A stretch of 64,000 bases of DNA from the NCBI GenBank assembly GCA_030374765.1, contig JARGXX010000022.1, forward strand, positions 1,178,001 through 1,242,000. Reading direction: 5' to 3'. This DNA comes from Agarophyton chilense (lineage: Eukaryota; Rhodophyta; Florideophyceae; Gracilariales; Gracilariaceae). Of the stretch, positions 33,726 through 42,721 are shown one piece after another. The position numbers were made by a program, and so were the translations under genes. The stretch's first letter is position 1. Every line of letters starts with the position of its first letter. The notes under the pieces are model-generated. The model did not search any database, was not told the DNA's origin, and worked only from the letters and a program-made list of their open reading frames with translations.

Positions 33726-35138
33726 TCAATGGGTGATGATGCCTTGTATTTCTGCAAGCTCTCTTGTGCCTAAAGAATCTGCAAGTTCTAAGGCACATCG
33801 TTCTGCAGAAAGAATTGCTGTCTTTTCAGCTATGCTACCGTGAATCAACCACTTTTTCTCGGTTGCATAACGTTTCATATCTTTGCCTTGCTCTATACAA
33901 TCCTCCCTTTTTTCTATTTGATCAGATTCATGTTCTCTTCGAAATTGCTCATACTCGATTTCGTCTGCGCACAGAATGTTCCTCAACGACTCCTCTACGT
34001 TAGAACCAGTTTTTATCCAATGGAACAGCTTTTCCCTGCGGAACCATTTCAACTGCTCCTTTGCATATCCTCGGGTTGCAGATTGAAATCCTTCAAGAAA
34101 AGAACGAAAGGCAGCAATAGCATCTGATGAAGGATTAGCACCCTCGCCTGCATTTTCAGCCTCTGGTGACTCGCATCTCTGCTTTTCAAGTGCTCTTTTT
34201 GTGAGATATGCTATCGTCTGACGGTATCCAATCGCAAATGCAGGTGATGGTGGCACTATACGCAACTCTCGGGAAAGAAGTAGATAGGAAACTTCCGTCA
34301 AGATACTATCTTTGACAAAACATTCACCCTGCTTCTCCACCGTTCCGTTTTCTGGCGGAAGTATCATCTCTTCGCATCGCGCATCAATTCTTCTGTTCAA
34401 AGGTATTCGATCGTCGTACAAGAACACACATCGAAAATCGTAATCCAGAGCATCGCTCGAGTACTGGGTTCGAGGAGCTCCACCTCGTAGTGGCATATCT
34501 GTCATTGGGGTGCCGGTAGATTCAACGATTTCCAACGCTCGCCCTAAGCGATACCAGTCGTTTCTTGAAAGAGCGGCTGCGCGTTTCGGATCAAGTTTAG
34601 CCAAAAGCGCAAGACCGGCTTCCCAGTCATCATGCACTCTGCTTAGAGCCTCCTTAACCCTATTCTTAACGTTTTCATCCACAGGCGGCGTTGCAGGGCG
34701 TCCATAGACGAGCCATCGCACATACATCATAGTACCGCCAACGACGACGGGGAGATGACCTCGCTTCATCACTTGATCTACTTTCTCTCTGGCAGCTCTA
34801 AAAAAGTCACCGGCTGTAAAATCATCATGGGCTGGGTCGGCAATATCAATCAAATGATGCGGAACCAACGCTCGTTCTTCTTCTGTTGCTTTGTTTGCAC
34901 CGACATTTAGGCATTTGTATAGTTGAACCGAATCAGCTGAAATAATTTCGCCCTGTAACTGTTGACAGAGTTTTAGTGCTGCTGCGGACTTTCCGACTGC
35001 TGTGGGGCCTGCTATAACCAGCACCTTCGGCCTCGACAGCGAAACTGCGTTCTCAGTACACGTTGCGTTCGACATAATGGAACAAAAGCTTCGTGAGCTG
35101 TTAGACATAATCATCAGTCTGATAAAGGCATATCGCAT
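33726..35138 (-). CDS. tRNA dimethylallyltransferase (isopentenyltransferase)
   Basis: Transfers a dimethylallyl group to A37 of tRNAs reading UNN codons. From ATG 35138 it is 470 residues; the frame stays open further up but without another ATG. Residues 1-38 are Ser/Met/Arg-rich and may target an organelle. The ATP/DMAPP P-loop AGPTAVGKS is at about 43-51, SADSVQLY at about 68, and the tRNA-binding segment GGTMMYVRWL follows. NDWYRLGRALEIVESTG and FAIGYRQTIAYL mark the core, and a TRGYAKEQLKWFRR helix the C-terminal part, all MiaA/IPT signatures. A charged tail of about 80 residues follows; I see no C2H2 zinc finger such as in fungal and animal cytosolic enzymes, so it is closer to the MiaA type. 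Intronless. Confidence 0.92.
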   Translation of the reverse strand: MRYAFIRLMIMSNSSRSFCSIMSNATCTENAVSLSRPKVLVIAGPTAVGKSAAALKLCQQLQGEIISADSVQLYKCLNVGANKATEEERALVPHHLIDIADPAHDDFTAGDFFRAAREKVDQVMKRGHLPVVVGGTMMYVRWLVYGRPATPPVDENVKNRVKEALSRVHDDWEAGLALLAKLDPKRAAALSRNDWYRLGRALEIVESTGTPMTDMPLRGGAPRTQYSSDALDYDFRCVFLYDDRIPLNRRIDARCEEMILPPENGTVEKQGECFVKDSILTEVSYLLLSRELRIVPPSPAFAIGYRQTIAYLTKRALEKQRCESPEAENAGEGANPSSDAIAAFRSFLEGFQSATRGYAKEQLKWFRREKLFHWIKTGSNVEESLRNILCADEIEYEQFRREHESDQIEKREDCIEQGKDMKRYATEKKWLIHGSIAEKTAILSAERCALELADSLGTRELAEIQGIITH

Positions 35139-35522
35139 TCTGTTCGAACTGTCGGTTAGAAATGTGTCTGGGCTGCGCACTGCGCATAGAATCTGCTGTA
35201 TCTATGTCCCCTGCCAGTTTGGTCACATGACACCGGTCATGGATCTAAAACAAAAAAGATCGATTCCTTTCGATGTAGTCGGACCTCGGTGACAGGACAT
35301 GGATGGCAGTCACAGTTTAGACTGCCGAGTCAAAACACAAAAATTCTAACATATTTCAAAACGGCTGATGCTGTTCTCTGCTCTCGTTGAGAGCATCTCG
35401 AAAACGTGGTGTGCTACAAACAATCTTCCTCTCTTCCTTTGTTGGTCGAACGCAGGCCACGGACGTTATCTACGCAGGGGTACAACGCACAGAATTACAA
35501 AATTCAATCAAGCGTCCCTATC

Positions 35523-36513
35523 ATGAAGATCGATGAAAAGGCCGTTGTAAGCGCTGAACGTTCAGTGGAGGCCGTAACCTGGCTTCGCAGTTTGCTAGCA
35601 GAAAACGTTTCAGCTACAGAAGCTGCGCGCCAAACTGCGGGTTTGCAACTTACCCCAACTGCAGTTCAGTCAATGGAAGCACTTCGACGAATAGTGGAGG
35701 AACGCGAAACTCAGAAGCAGAAAAGAGCTGAAGTTCTTGAGGCGACTTCAAACCATTATGATTCTCTGCGAAGAAAGTGGGAAGACGCCGGCGCCAGTGT
35801 AGTGCGCGACATAATTGACCCAGATGCTCTGAGCGAAACTGATACTCTAGCTGATATCTGCACAGCGTTGAAACTGGACCCAGGACGTTCGCTATCTAGA
35901 GCACATCAAATGACTGCGCTATCAAAACTCGCAGAAGAATATCTTGCAGTCGAGGATAGGTACACTCAAAGACAGTACGCACTTGGTGCAGCACAACAGG
36001 CGGTTCGCGACTCGGTGGAAGAACTGCGAAACGCGGCTGACATTCTGGATCGAATTACGAGTGAAGTACAAAAGAAGGAAAAAGAAACGGAAACTCTTGT
36101 CGATCGCGAGCGGGCTGGGCAGGAGGACATAGAGAAACAAAATGAAAAAATGAAGGAAGCTGAGGAAATGGTGAAACGGGCGGGGATACGACCAGAATTC
36201 ATGCATGGAAAGATTGCCAAGGATGGAGAGCGGGTTGAAGAAATCGAGAAGAATTTGAAGGCCATCAAGCTGGACCTTGAGAAATATCACGGTATGCCAG
36301 CGGTAAGTTGGAGGTTTCTGCTCCATTTCAGCCGAATGGAAGCAATGCTTGACTAACACTTTTTTTCTTTTTGTGTTACGCTGTGTAATTGGATTCAAAT
36401 TTGCTTGTTTAACGTAGGATATGGATATATGTCGGGAAATGGTATCAGGAATGAAGAAACAGATAGCGCAAATCGACGCCGAAATTGAGGAAGCGATCAA
36501 CTCGATGAATTGA
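35523..36513 (+). CDS. HAUS1: HAUS augmin-like complex subunit 1 homologue
   Basis: Two exons (35523-36302 and 36418-36513) with a 115-bp GTAAGT...TAG intron, 291 residues, matching the 280-300 of HAUS1. The N-terminus has VTWLRSLL, the usual short helix. The rest is coiled coil with the family's layout. The clearest match is near the end: GIRPEFMHGKIAKDGERVEE, then DLEKYHGMPADMDICREMV, comparable to the HG...YHDLPPD segment of plant HAUS1. Augmin recruits gamma-tubulin to spindle microtubules to make branched microtubules. The call rests on this C-terminal pattern and the length; other coiled-coil proteins cannot be fully excluded. ATG 35523 is the first in frame; upstream codons lack ATG. 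Confidence 0.58.
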
Positions 36514-36597
36514 TTTGTGGGTTTAGAAGCTGTCAGGTTCCATTCCGTTATTGAATATGAGCCAGAGCGTGACCTCAAGGCAGATACAAGAGGGATT

Positions 36598-36898
36598 TTA
36601 GTTGTTCGGGACTGGGACAGCTGCATCAAGTGGCGTTGTCGAAGATGATTCTTCCTTCATCCGCTCCAGAGCCTCTTGTGAGGGTGGTAGCGGCTCCTGA
36701 CGGGCGAATCGGTTTGAATCACATGCGAGGAAATCAGTGAGTTTTAAATGGGCATGCGCATTTCCAACGGTGATTGGAGTCACTTACCGTGCGTTCCAGA
36801 TCTCCAGGCGCTTGGCGCTTGTAGTGATGCATGGTATAGAAGTAGATGCCAACTGCCGAAGTGGCCAACAGTAACCCGACCTTATCGGCCCTGCGCAT
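36598..36898 (-). CDS. Small single-membrane-span protein, COA3-like
   Basis: Exon 1 is 36898-36788 and exon 2 is 36696-36598, with a 91-bp GTAAGT...CAG intron; 69 residues. Residues 1-6 are basic (MRRADK), 7-22 form one membrane span (VGLLLATSAVGIYFYT), and the rest is hydrophilic (HHYKRQAPGDLER, then an acidic Pro/Ser-rich end). A short basic head, one span ending in Y-x-Y-T and a charged continuation fit the mitochondrial cytochrome oxidase assembly factor COA3/CCDC56, which stabilises newly made Cox1. The protein is small, so this is a resemblance, not proof. Its stop faces the HAUS1-like stop 84 bp away. Confidence 0.55.
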
Positions 36899-37014
36899 GT
36901 TTGGGACTCGGGACGGTGAACAGATGAGACGCGTTTCGGAAATTGTCGCGCCACTGGTTGTCCGAGCGAGCGCGATGTCGAAGGCAGATCAGAACAGTTG
37001 ACTGCGTGAAAGCA

Positions 37015-37236
37015 ATGATAACCGAAAACAAAAAACGTTTGCAATATAAACCTAGGGAGGCCGCCCGTTGCGGCGAGACGGTCGAATCAGCGTTGCGGAA
37101 GCTCATGCGTATGTGCACACAAGCAAACCGGTCCAAGCCGGTCCCCACGAAGCACATGGAGAAGGTCTGGGGCTGTCCGCGTGACTGGCCCGTGAGGGGC
37201 GCCTTGTCCAAGCGAGGCCCGGCTTACATGAAATGA
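37015..37236 (+). CDS. Possible small basic protein, 73 aa
   Basis: From ATG 37015 the frame encodes a Lys/Arg-rich protein (ENKKRLQYKPREAARCGE, TKHMEKVWGCPRDW) that ends at TGA 37236. Codon choice is plausible and it is divergently arranged to the COA3-like gene, with 116 bp between starts. The frame is open upstream to about 36943 without ATG. No family was recognised. It could be a small mitochondrial or ribosomal protein or a chance frame. Confidence 0.3.
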   Translation: MITENKKRLQYKPREAARCGETVESALRKLMRMCTQANRSKPVPTKHMEKVWGCPRDWPVRGALSKRGPAYMK

Positions 37237-37483
37237 GGGAAGTCGTACAGACATCCTGCATCCCCTGATGGCGACCTGCAGAAGACGGTGGACGACGTGT
37301 CGTTTACCTGATGCGCTAAATCGCTGTCGGGAACGATTGGAACATGGGTTGGTTGGACACCTTCCACAACAGTCCAATGCGTGAGAAGCGTTAGTTTGCG
37401 CAAACACTCAACTCAATCCAGACTACTCTTCGCGGCGCCGAGGCGACCGTCTCTTTTTACTTTTTTTTTAGCACTACATGATG

Positions 37484-38546
37484 TTAAAGACGACAGAATG
37501 CGTAATGGTGTTCATCGATGGTGGTGTACATGTGGCCATCGGAAGCGAAGCCGTCGAGGATTGCTTTGACAGTGGGTGCAGTTGCGCCGTGAGCAGCGGC
37601 CGCGTGTCGCGTTACTTCGTCCACGGTGACGCCCCGCTGCACATTGTCCTTCCTTGAGCGGACATAATCATAGACGACTCTTTGCAGCGGGTTCATGGCC
37701 AGATCGTCATCGGCTGCATGTGCGTTGCTGTTCTCAGGCTGGTATGCAACGGGGACAGTTGCGTGATAGGCGGACGGAACGGCAGAGGCGGAGTTTGCAC
37801 CGGGGACGGCTTGACGGGTTTGAGCGAGCAAGGTTTGCACAACTTGCAAGCGATGGTACAAGATCTCGTTAAAATCTGTGACGCGTCGGACGCGGTATAC
37901 AGTCAATGAACGTGAGGCAGGTTGCACATATGGGGCGGCGACAAGACGCAACCAGGCACCTGTCTTGATCCAGGCGCGCTTCTGTAGGGAGATCTCATTG
38001 GGGGCCATCTCGTCCTCCACCGGCAACACATAAGTACCCTGAATAGTAGCGGTGCAGTCATCGACGGTGAGGGTGATCGTGGTGACCTGCACGTCGGCGG
38101 CGACAATGCGGGCGACAAGGGTGAGCTGGGTGAGGGTGGCGGAATTGACGGTGAGCTTGGAGGGGTCCGACGGATCGGGAGCGGCGTTGAGAAGCTGCTT
38201 GACGGTAAGCGGTTGCAAGGTTTCGGAGGCGAAACTCGAGTCGTCGTTGTTTGTTTGCGAGGCGGGCATGTAGCCGGCCGCGGGCTGAGAGTAGCTGTTA
38301 TAGGGCTGGGGCTGGGGGTTGTTGGCGGGAGGGGCGTAGCCGTATCCGGGGTTTGCGCCGTATGCGGGGCCGCCGAAACCGGGGCCATTATTGGCTGCGT
38401 CGCGGGAGGAAGAGAGACAGAAAGAGGGGAGAGGGTGGTGAGTGGTTGTGGCAGGCGGGACCGGGGGCGGGGCGTGAGGTGTGGCGGCGGCGTGGCGGCG
38501 GCGCGAAGGTAAACGTACCATCGTAGGGCTGCTGACCGTAGGCCAT
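37484..38546 (-). CDS. RPA2: Replication protein A 32-kDa subunit
   Basis: Exon 1 is only 28 bp (38546-38519, MAYGQQPYD), followed by a 124-bp GTACGT...CAG intron and exon 2 (38394-37484); 312 residues. The Gly/Tyr/Pro/Asn-rich, Ser-containing N-terminus matches the phosphorylated head of RPA32. LQPLTVKQLLNA opens the OB fold, which continues with LTLVARIVAADVQ and DDCTATIQGTYV and ends around YRVRRVTDFNEILYH. A linker leads to the C-terminal winged helix (VTVDEVTRHAAAAHGA, GHMYTTIDEHHY), which binds repair proteins. RPA coats single-stranded DNA in replication and repair. Two perfect E2F-type sites lie 212 and 273 bp upstream of the ATG. Confidence 0.9.
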
Positions 38547-38757
38547 GATGCGAACGAAGGGCACAGGCAAGGCGGAGAGGGCGGAGAGGGTGGAGAGGGT
38601 GGAGAGGGTGGAGAGGGCGGAGAGGCAGGCAGAGAAGCACGGCGGGGCGGAGGATGGGCCACCAGCGACGGGACGGAGCCGCAAGCGCAAGCGGTGAAGC
38701 GCAAGCGGCGAAGCGCAAGCGGCGAAGCGCAAAGCGCAAAGAGATGGTTTGCGGGAA

Positions 38758-38769
38758 TTTGGCGCGAAA
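38758..38769. promoter_or_regulatory. E2F-type site upstream of RPA32
   Basis: TTTGGCGCGAAA is a perfect palindromic E2F/DP consensus (TTTSGCGCSAAA), 212 bp before the RPA32 ATG. A second copy follows 62 bp further up. Confidence 0.65.
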
Positions 38770-38819
38770 AGAAGCGAGAGCTGACAGCGGCTTACAGCCG
38801 GTGAAGGTGAGAGGGCAGT

Positions 38820-38831
38820 TTTGGCGCGAAA
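38820..38831. promoter_or_regulatory. Second E2F-type site upstream of RPA32
   Basis: TTTGGCGCGAAA again, inside TTTTGGCGCGAAAGG. Two exact copies within 75 bp are unlikely by chance and suggest S-phase control. Confidence 0.65.
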
Positions 38832-39137
38832 GGAAAGCGGCCTGACAGCGGTGCTTACAAGGGACGAAGCGGCGACGCCAGCTGTGCGTACGTGGTGGGT
38901 GGTTGCAACGGGGGGGGGAGGGCTTTCCGGGGTGGGGGGCGATGCGGCACGGGCGGCGGCCCACGTGGAGCGTGCGCGTGACGCGACGTGCACGCGCCGG
39001 CGCCGCGTGACGCGGAGCGGGGGGGGGGGGAGGGAGGGGGAGGGAGGGGGAGGGAGGTGGCTGTGCGACAGGAGAGAGGGTGCGCGGCACGCGCGTCACG
39101 CAGTCACCAAGTGTGCGCACATACATGCGTTTTTTTT

Positions 39138-39189
<52 letters not shown>

Positions 39190-39638
39190 CCTGAGTGCTA
39201 CTACTAGCTATAGGCGTGGTGCGTTCGGTCTCGTGTGCGCGCGTCGGTCGTGTCGCTGCTCGCTCGCTTTGCTCGTTCCCGTTCGCGTCCCCCCCCCCCC
39301 CCCCTCCCGCACGCGCCCACGCGGCTGCACCCCACGCGCCGCGCGGCCCACGCAACGCGCGGCCCACGCAACGCGCGTCGTGCCAGCCCCCACTCCCCCT
39401 TTCTTCCGCGTCGCCTTGGTTGCACCGCTGCCGAGACGCTCCACCCCACCTGCACCTCCATATCGCCCGCCGTGCCCCCCCCCCCCCCCCCCCCCCCCCC
39501 TTCTCCGTGCTCCTCCCTTCCCCTTCATCCCCCAACTCTCTCTCTCTCTCTCTCTCTCTCTTTCCTTCTCCCCTCCTTCCCCTTCCCCAAACCCTCCCTC
39601 GAGCACGCTGCTGCCCGTGCGGCCGCGCGTGCACATCC

Positions 39639-41495
39639 ATGTCAGCTTCGCGCTCGCGCTCGCCGTCGCCGTCTTCCGCTCTGCGCGGCCCGCGCTTCAC
39701 GTCCGCCTTGCTCGCGCTCGCCCACGCCGCCTCCGCCGCCGGTTACTCCTTGCATGCCATTCATCTGCATCCACGCCCCACGCCATCACCCCGCGCACAG
39801 TTACCACCGCCAATGCCGGCCATTCGAATCGCACGTCCCAATACACCCTCACCATCGCGTCAACAACAGCCTCTGCCTTCGCGACCAAAGCGTACTTCGT
39901 ACTCTACGCCGTCGCAGTCGCCAAAGCGAACTAGATTGTCGCATCCGCCGCGTGCTGCGCCTGCTGCGTCGTCGGCGTTTTGGGGTACTGTGTTGGGCGA
40001 TGCTACTGCTCATCGCACCTCTACGCTGCCTGCGCGCCCGCAGCCGCACCCTTCGCCATCGCCACCTCCACCGCCGCCGCCACCGCCACCACCACCACCA
40101 CCGCCACCGCACTCGCACTCGCCTTATCGCATGCACCATGCACCTCATGTACAACAACACTCTCAACTGCATCAACATCAACTACATCAACACCAACTAC
40201 AACAAACACAACAACAACAACAACAACAACAACATAAACTACAACAAACACAACAACAACAACGACAACAAACACAACAACAACCCCAAATTGAGCGACA
40301 ACAGCCACCGCAATCGTTTCGTGCGCTCACAGGCGCGCTGCTTTCCCGGCTGTCGCGCTTCCGCTCACCCACGTCGAGCTCCCCTCGCGGCGCGGCTCGC
40401 ACTACACACCACCAAGCCACACACCAAGCGCCCGTGCTTTCTCATTTTGTTTCTAAGCGCCCACGCGGGCGACACTTATCCGATCTAACTACACCGGCGC
40501 TGCACCGCACGCCCAGCGTGCCGCTGCCGCCGGCGCTACATGTGGCAATGTCACCACGTCCATATGGCACCGTGACCAGCGGTGCCACCGCCACCGCCAC
40601 CGCCACTACCGGCAGCATCGCCAGCGGCGCGCAGTCGCCAAAATTCTCGTGTGACCAGTGCTCATCGACGTTCCGACGCAAAAGCGACAAGAATCGACAT
40701 GTGCGCGTGGTGCACGAGAAAAGCCGACCGTTTCAATGCCCCGTGTGCAACAAGACGTTTGGCGAGAAGAGCAACATGCTGAAACATCGCACTAGCGTGC
40801 ACGACGACGTGCGCACGTTTCGATGTCCGTACTGTGATGACAGCTTTGCGCAACGAGGTTTGTGTGACACTCATGTGCGCCTGGTGCATGGCAAGAAGCA
40901 GGCAAAGTATTTTTGTGAACACTGCGGACAGCCGTTCTCCAAGAAACAGCAATTGAACGAACACTACGAACAGCGACATCCGCAATGGCTGGCATCATAT
41001 GCGCCCGACTATCAGCACGCGATGGTGGAGCAGGTGCGAGCGCAGGCAGGACCGTCGTCAGGAGTGGATGCGCAGCGGTACGCGGCTGGCAGCAGCAGTC
41101 AGCACCGGCTGGTTGAAGGTAGCAGCAGCGACACGGGCGCCAGCGCGGCGCTTGCGGGTGGCGGAATGGTGGCGTACGAGGCGGCGTACGCGGAGCGAGG
41201 AGGGGCGGCGGCGCATGGCATGGCGGCGGCGCATGGCATGGCAGCGGCGCCGGTAGCTGTGGGGCGCATGACTTGGGCGGGCGGCACGTCGTGGGGCGGA
41301 GCGGGCGAGGGAGACGGGAAGAGTGGGTACGGGGCGACGAGTGCCGGGCGACGCATTCTGAGACGGCGACGTGACGACGACGACGACGATGACGACGACG
41401 ACGACGACGACGATGACGATGACGACAATAACGGTGAGGAGGAGGAGGACGACGACGATAACGGCTCTGTCACGGCGCGGCACGGGGCGCAGTGA
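39639..41495 (+). CDS. C2H2 zinc-finger protein with poly-Pro, poly-Gln and acidic tail
   Basis: From ATG 39639 it is 618 residues; another in-frame ATG is at 39813. Residues 1-140 are Ser/Pro/Arg-rich, 140-160 nearly pure Pro, and about 184-220 Gln-rich, encoded by CAA runs. Four C2H2 fingers occupy about 335-447: CDQCSSTFRRKSDKNRH, CPVCNKTFGEKSNMLKH, CPYCDDSFAQRGLCDTH and CEHCGQPFSKKQQLNEH. A Gly/Ala-rich linker holds two AHGMAA repeats, and the C-terminus is an Asp/Glu-rich run (about 579-611) made of GAC/GAT repeats. The make-up fits a nuclear DNA-binding regulator with activation domains. Targets cannot be read from sequence. The homopolymer-rich N-terminus could contain assembly errors. 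Confidence 0.82.
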   Translation: MSASRSRSPSPSSALRGPRFTSALLALAHAASAAGYSLHAIHLHPRPTPSPRAQLPPPMPAIRIARPNTPSPSRQQQPLPSRPKRTSYSTPSQSPKRTRLSHPPRAAPAASSAFWGTVLGDATAHRTSTLPARPQPHPSPSPPPPPPPPPPPPPPPPHSHSPYRMHHAPHVQQHSQLHQHQLHQHQLQQTQQQQQQQQHKLQQTQQQQRQQTQQQPQIERQQPPQSFRALTGALLSRLSRFRSPTSSSPRGAARTTHHQATHQAPVLSHFVSKRPRGRHLSDLTTPALHRTPSVPLPPALHVAMSPRPYGTVTSGATATATATTGSIASGAQSPKFSCDQCSSTFRRKSDKNRHVRVVHEKSRPFQCPVCNKTFGEKSNMLKHRTSVHDDVRTFRCPYCDDSFAQRGLCDTHVRLVHGKKQAKYFCEHCGQPFSKKQQLNEHYEQRHPQWLASYAPDYQHAMVEQVRAQAGPSSGVDAQRYAAGSSSQHRLVEGSSSDTGASAALAGGGMVAYEAAYAERGGAAAHGMAAAHGMAAAPVAVGRMTWAGGTSWGGAGEGDGKSGYGATSAGRRILRRRRDDDDDDDDDDDDDDDDDDNNGEEEEDDDDNGSVTARHGAQ

Positions 41496-42721
41496 GCGGG
41501 GGCGGTGGGGGGGGGGGGGGGGGTGCGCGTGGCTTTTTGAAATTTTGAAATAATAATTTTTTTGTTTTTTTTCGTACGACGACACGACTACTGTAGTAGT
41601 AGTGTTGGGTGCTAACTGGGGGGGGGGCATTGCATTGGGCGCTGAATGGACGGGCGCGCGCCACGTGGACGAGACTCGGGCGGCGTGCTCGGCGACCACT
41701 TTTTTCGGGCAGTGGCATGACACTTGACAACAAGTTTCAGCAAACACTCGCTGCTCTCTGTCGTGCGTGTGGCCACCGCCGCGCGCGCCGCACGTACACG
41801 TGACGCTCGCTCGCTCGCTGCGCGTGTGCGCGCGTGTGCGCTTGTGTGCGCTTGTGTGCGCTTGTGTGCGCGCATGCGCATGCGTGTGTGTGTGTGTGTG
41901 CATGCGTGAGTGCGTTGCGTGCGTTGCGTGTCTGCGTGGTGTTTCGCTCGCTGTGCGGTGTGAGAGGGGAGTGACACACGTGCGTGGGTGGCGCCATGTT
42001 GGGGGCTGATGTTGTGCGTTTTCTGTTGCGTGTTGTATGTTTGGTGTGTGTTTTGTGTTGCGCGCCGCCACGCTTGCGTCGCTCCGTGCTGCGCGAGAGA
42101 GACGCGCTCACCCGCAGAGAGAGACACGCACCGAAACAGACACCCCAAACAGACACCGACAGAGAAAAGGAGCGAGAGACAGAGACTGAGAGAGAGAGAG
42201 AGAGAGCTGACGAAAGAGTGTTGAGCGCGCGCGCCCCTCCGTAATGTGCCGTTGCAACGTTGTGACGGGCCATGACATGACGCACCGTGGTGGCGCACAC
42301 GCGCCCGCCACGGCCCCCGCCGCGCCATAAAAAAAAGTGTCCGTCACGCGAGCCACCCCCCCCCCGCTCCACTTTCCCTTCGCTGTGTGTGCGCCACGGC
42401 TGTATTCCACTCGCGCGCAGCGCGCAGAGCGCAGAGCGCAGAGCGCAGAGCGCAGAGCGCAGAGCGTAACCTTTGAGCGCGTAAAACCTTTGAGCGCGTG
42501 TAGCGCACTTTCGCTACGTTGTGTGACGCCGCCAAAAATTGACAAACGCCCAAAATTTCAAAAAAAAAAGCGCTCTCGTTTGCGCACAGTTGCGCGGTGG
42601 AAAGCATACTGTATATGCTCCAGGTTCGATTCATCGACATCGCACTCGCACTCGCTCGCGTCCCTCGCGTCCCTCGCGTCGCGCCGCTATTCTCACCTCA
42701 CCCTACCCCCCCATCCGCTCC
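41496..42721. repeat. Low-complexity intergenic region before TOP6B
   Basis: Holds a G-run (about 41507-41523), (GT)n and GTGTGCGC runs (about 41820-41905), (GA)n (about 42185-42206), a seven-fold GCAGAGC array (about 42416-42467) and two CCTTTGAGCGCGT copies just after it (about 42472-42500). No gene is supported; frames on both strands are products of base composition. Confidence 0.75.

Larger units (their letters stand above)
38547..39638. repeat. Low-complexity divergent intergenic region (RPA32 / zinc finger)
   Basis: Contains a GGAGAGGGT-type minisatellite (about 38574-38631), GAAGCGCAAGCGGC repeats (about 38690-38740), G-runs at 38910-39060, a near-pure T tract (39130-39189, one C at 39150), C-runs at 39289-39304 and 39475-39500, and a (CT)n run at about 39536-39561. 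Long frames here follow from this composition and are not genes. Confidence 0.8.

Noticed and set aside
35922..36629. 235-codon minus-strand ORF opposite the HAUS1-like gene
   Set aside because: Complement of a coiled-coil coding region (Glu/Lys codons give Phe/Ser/Leu on the other strand); it spans the HAUS1-like intron and stop.
37903..39126. Long minus-strand frames overlapping RPA32 and its upstream region (up to 407 codons)
   Set aside because: They follow from GC-rich low-complexity sequence in the wrong frame; RPA32 with its 28-bp first exon explains the true coding strand and frame.
39104..39700. Minus- and plus-strand frames across the T tract and C-runs
   Set aside because: Products of homopolymers (poly-Lys, poly-Phe, poly-Pro); no domains and no suitable start.
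41058..42372. Overlapping minus-strand frames rich in Thr/His/Arg
   Set aside because: Generated by GT and GC dinucleotide repeats and the complement of the zinc-finger gene's acidic tail.
42590..42650. tRNA-like segment with GGTTCGATTC and an AGCAT/ATGCT hairpin upstream of TOP6B
   Set aside because: The T stem does not pair, position 33 of the loop is C, and no acceptor stem can be formed.
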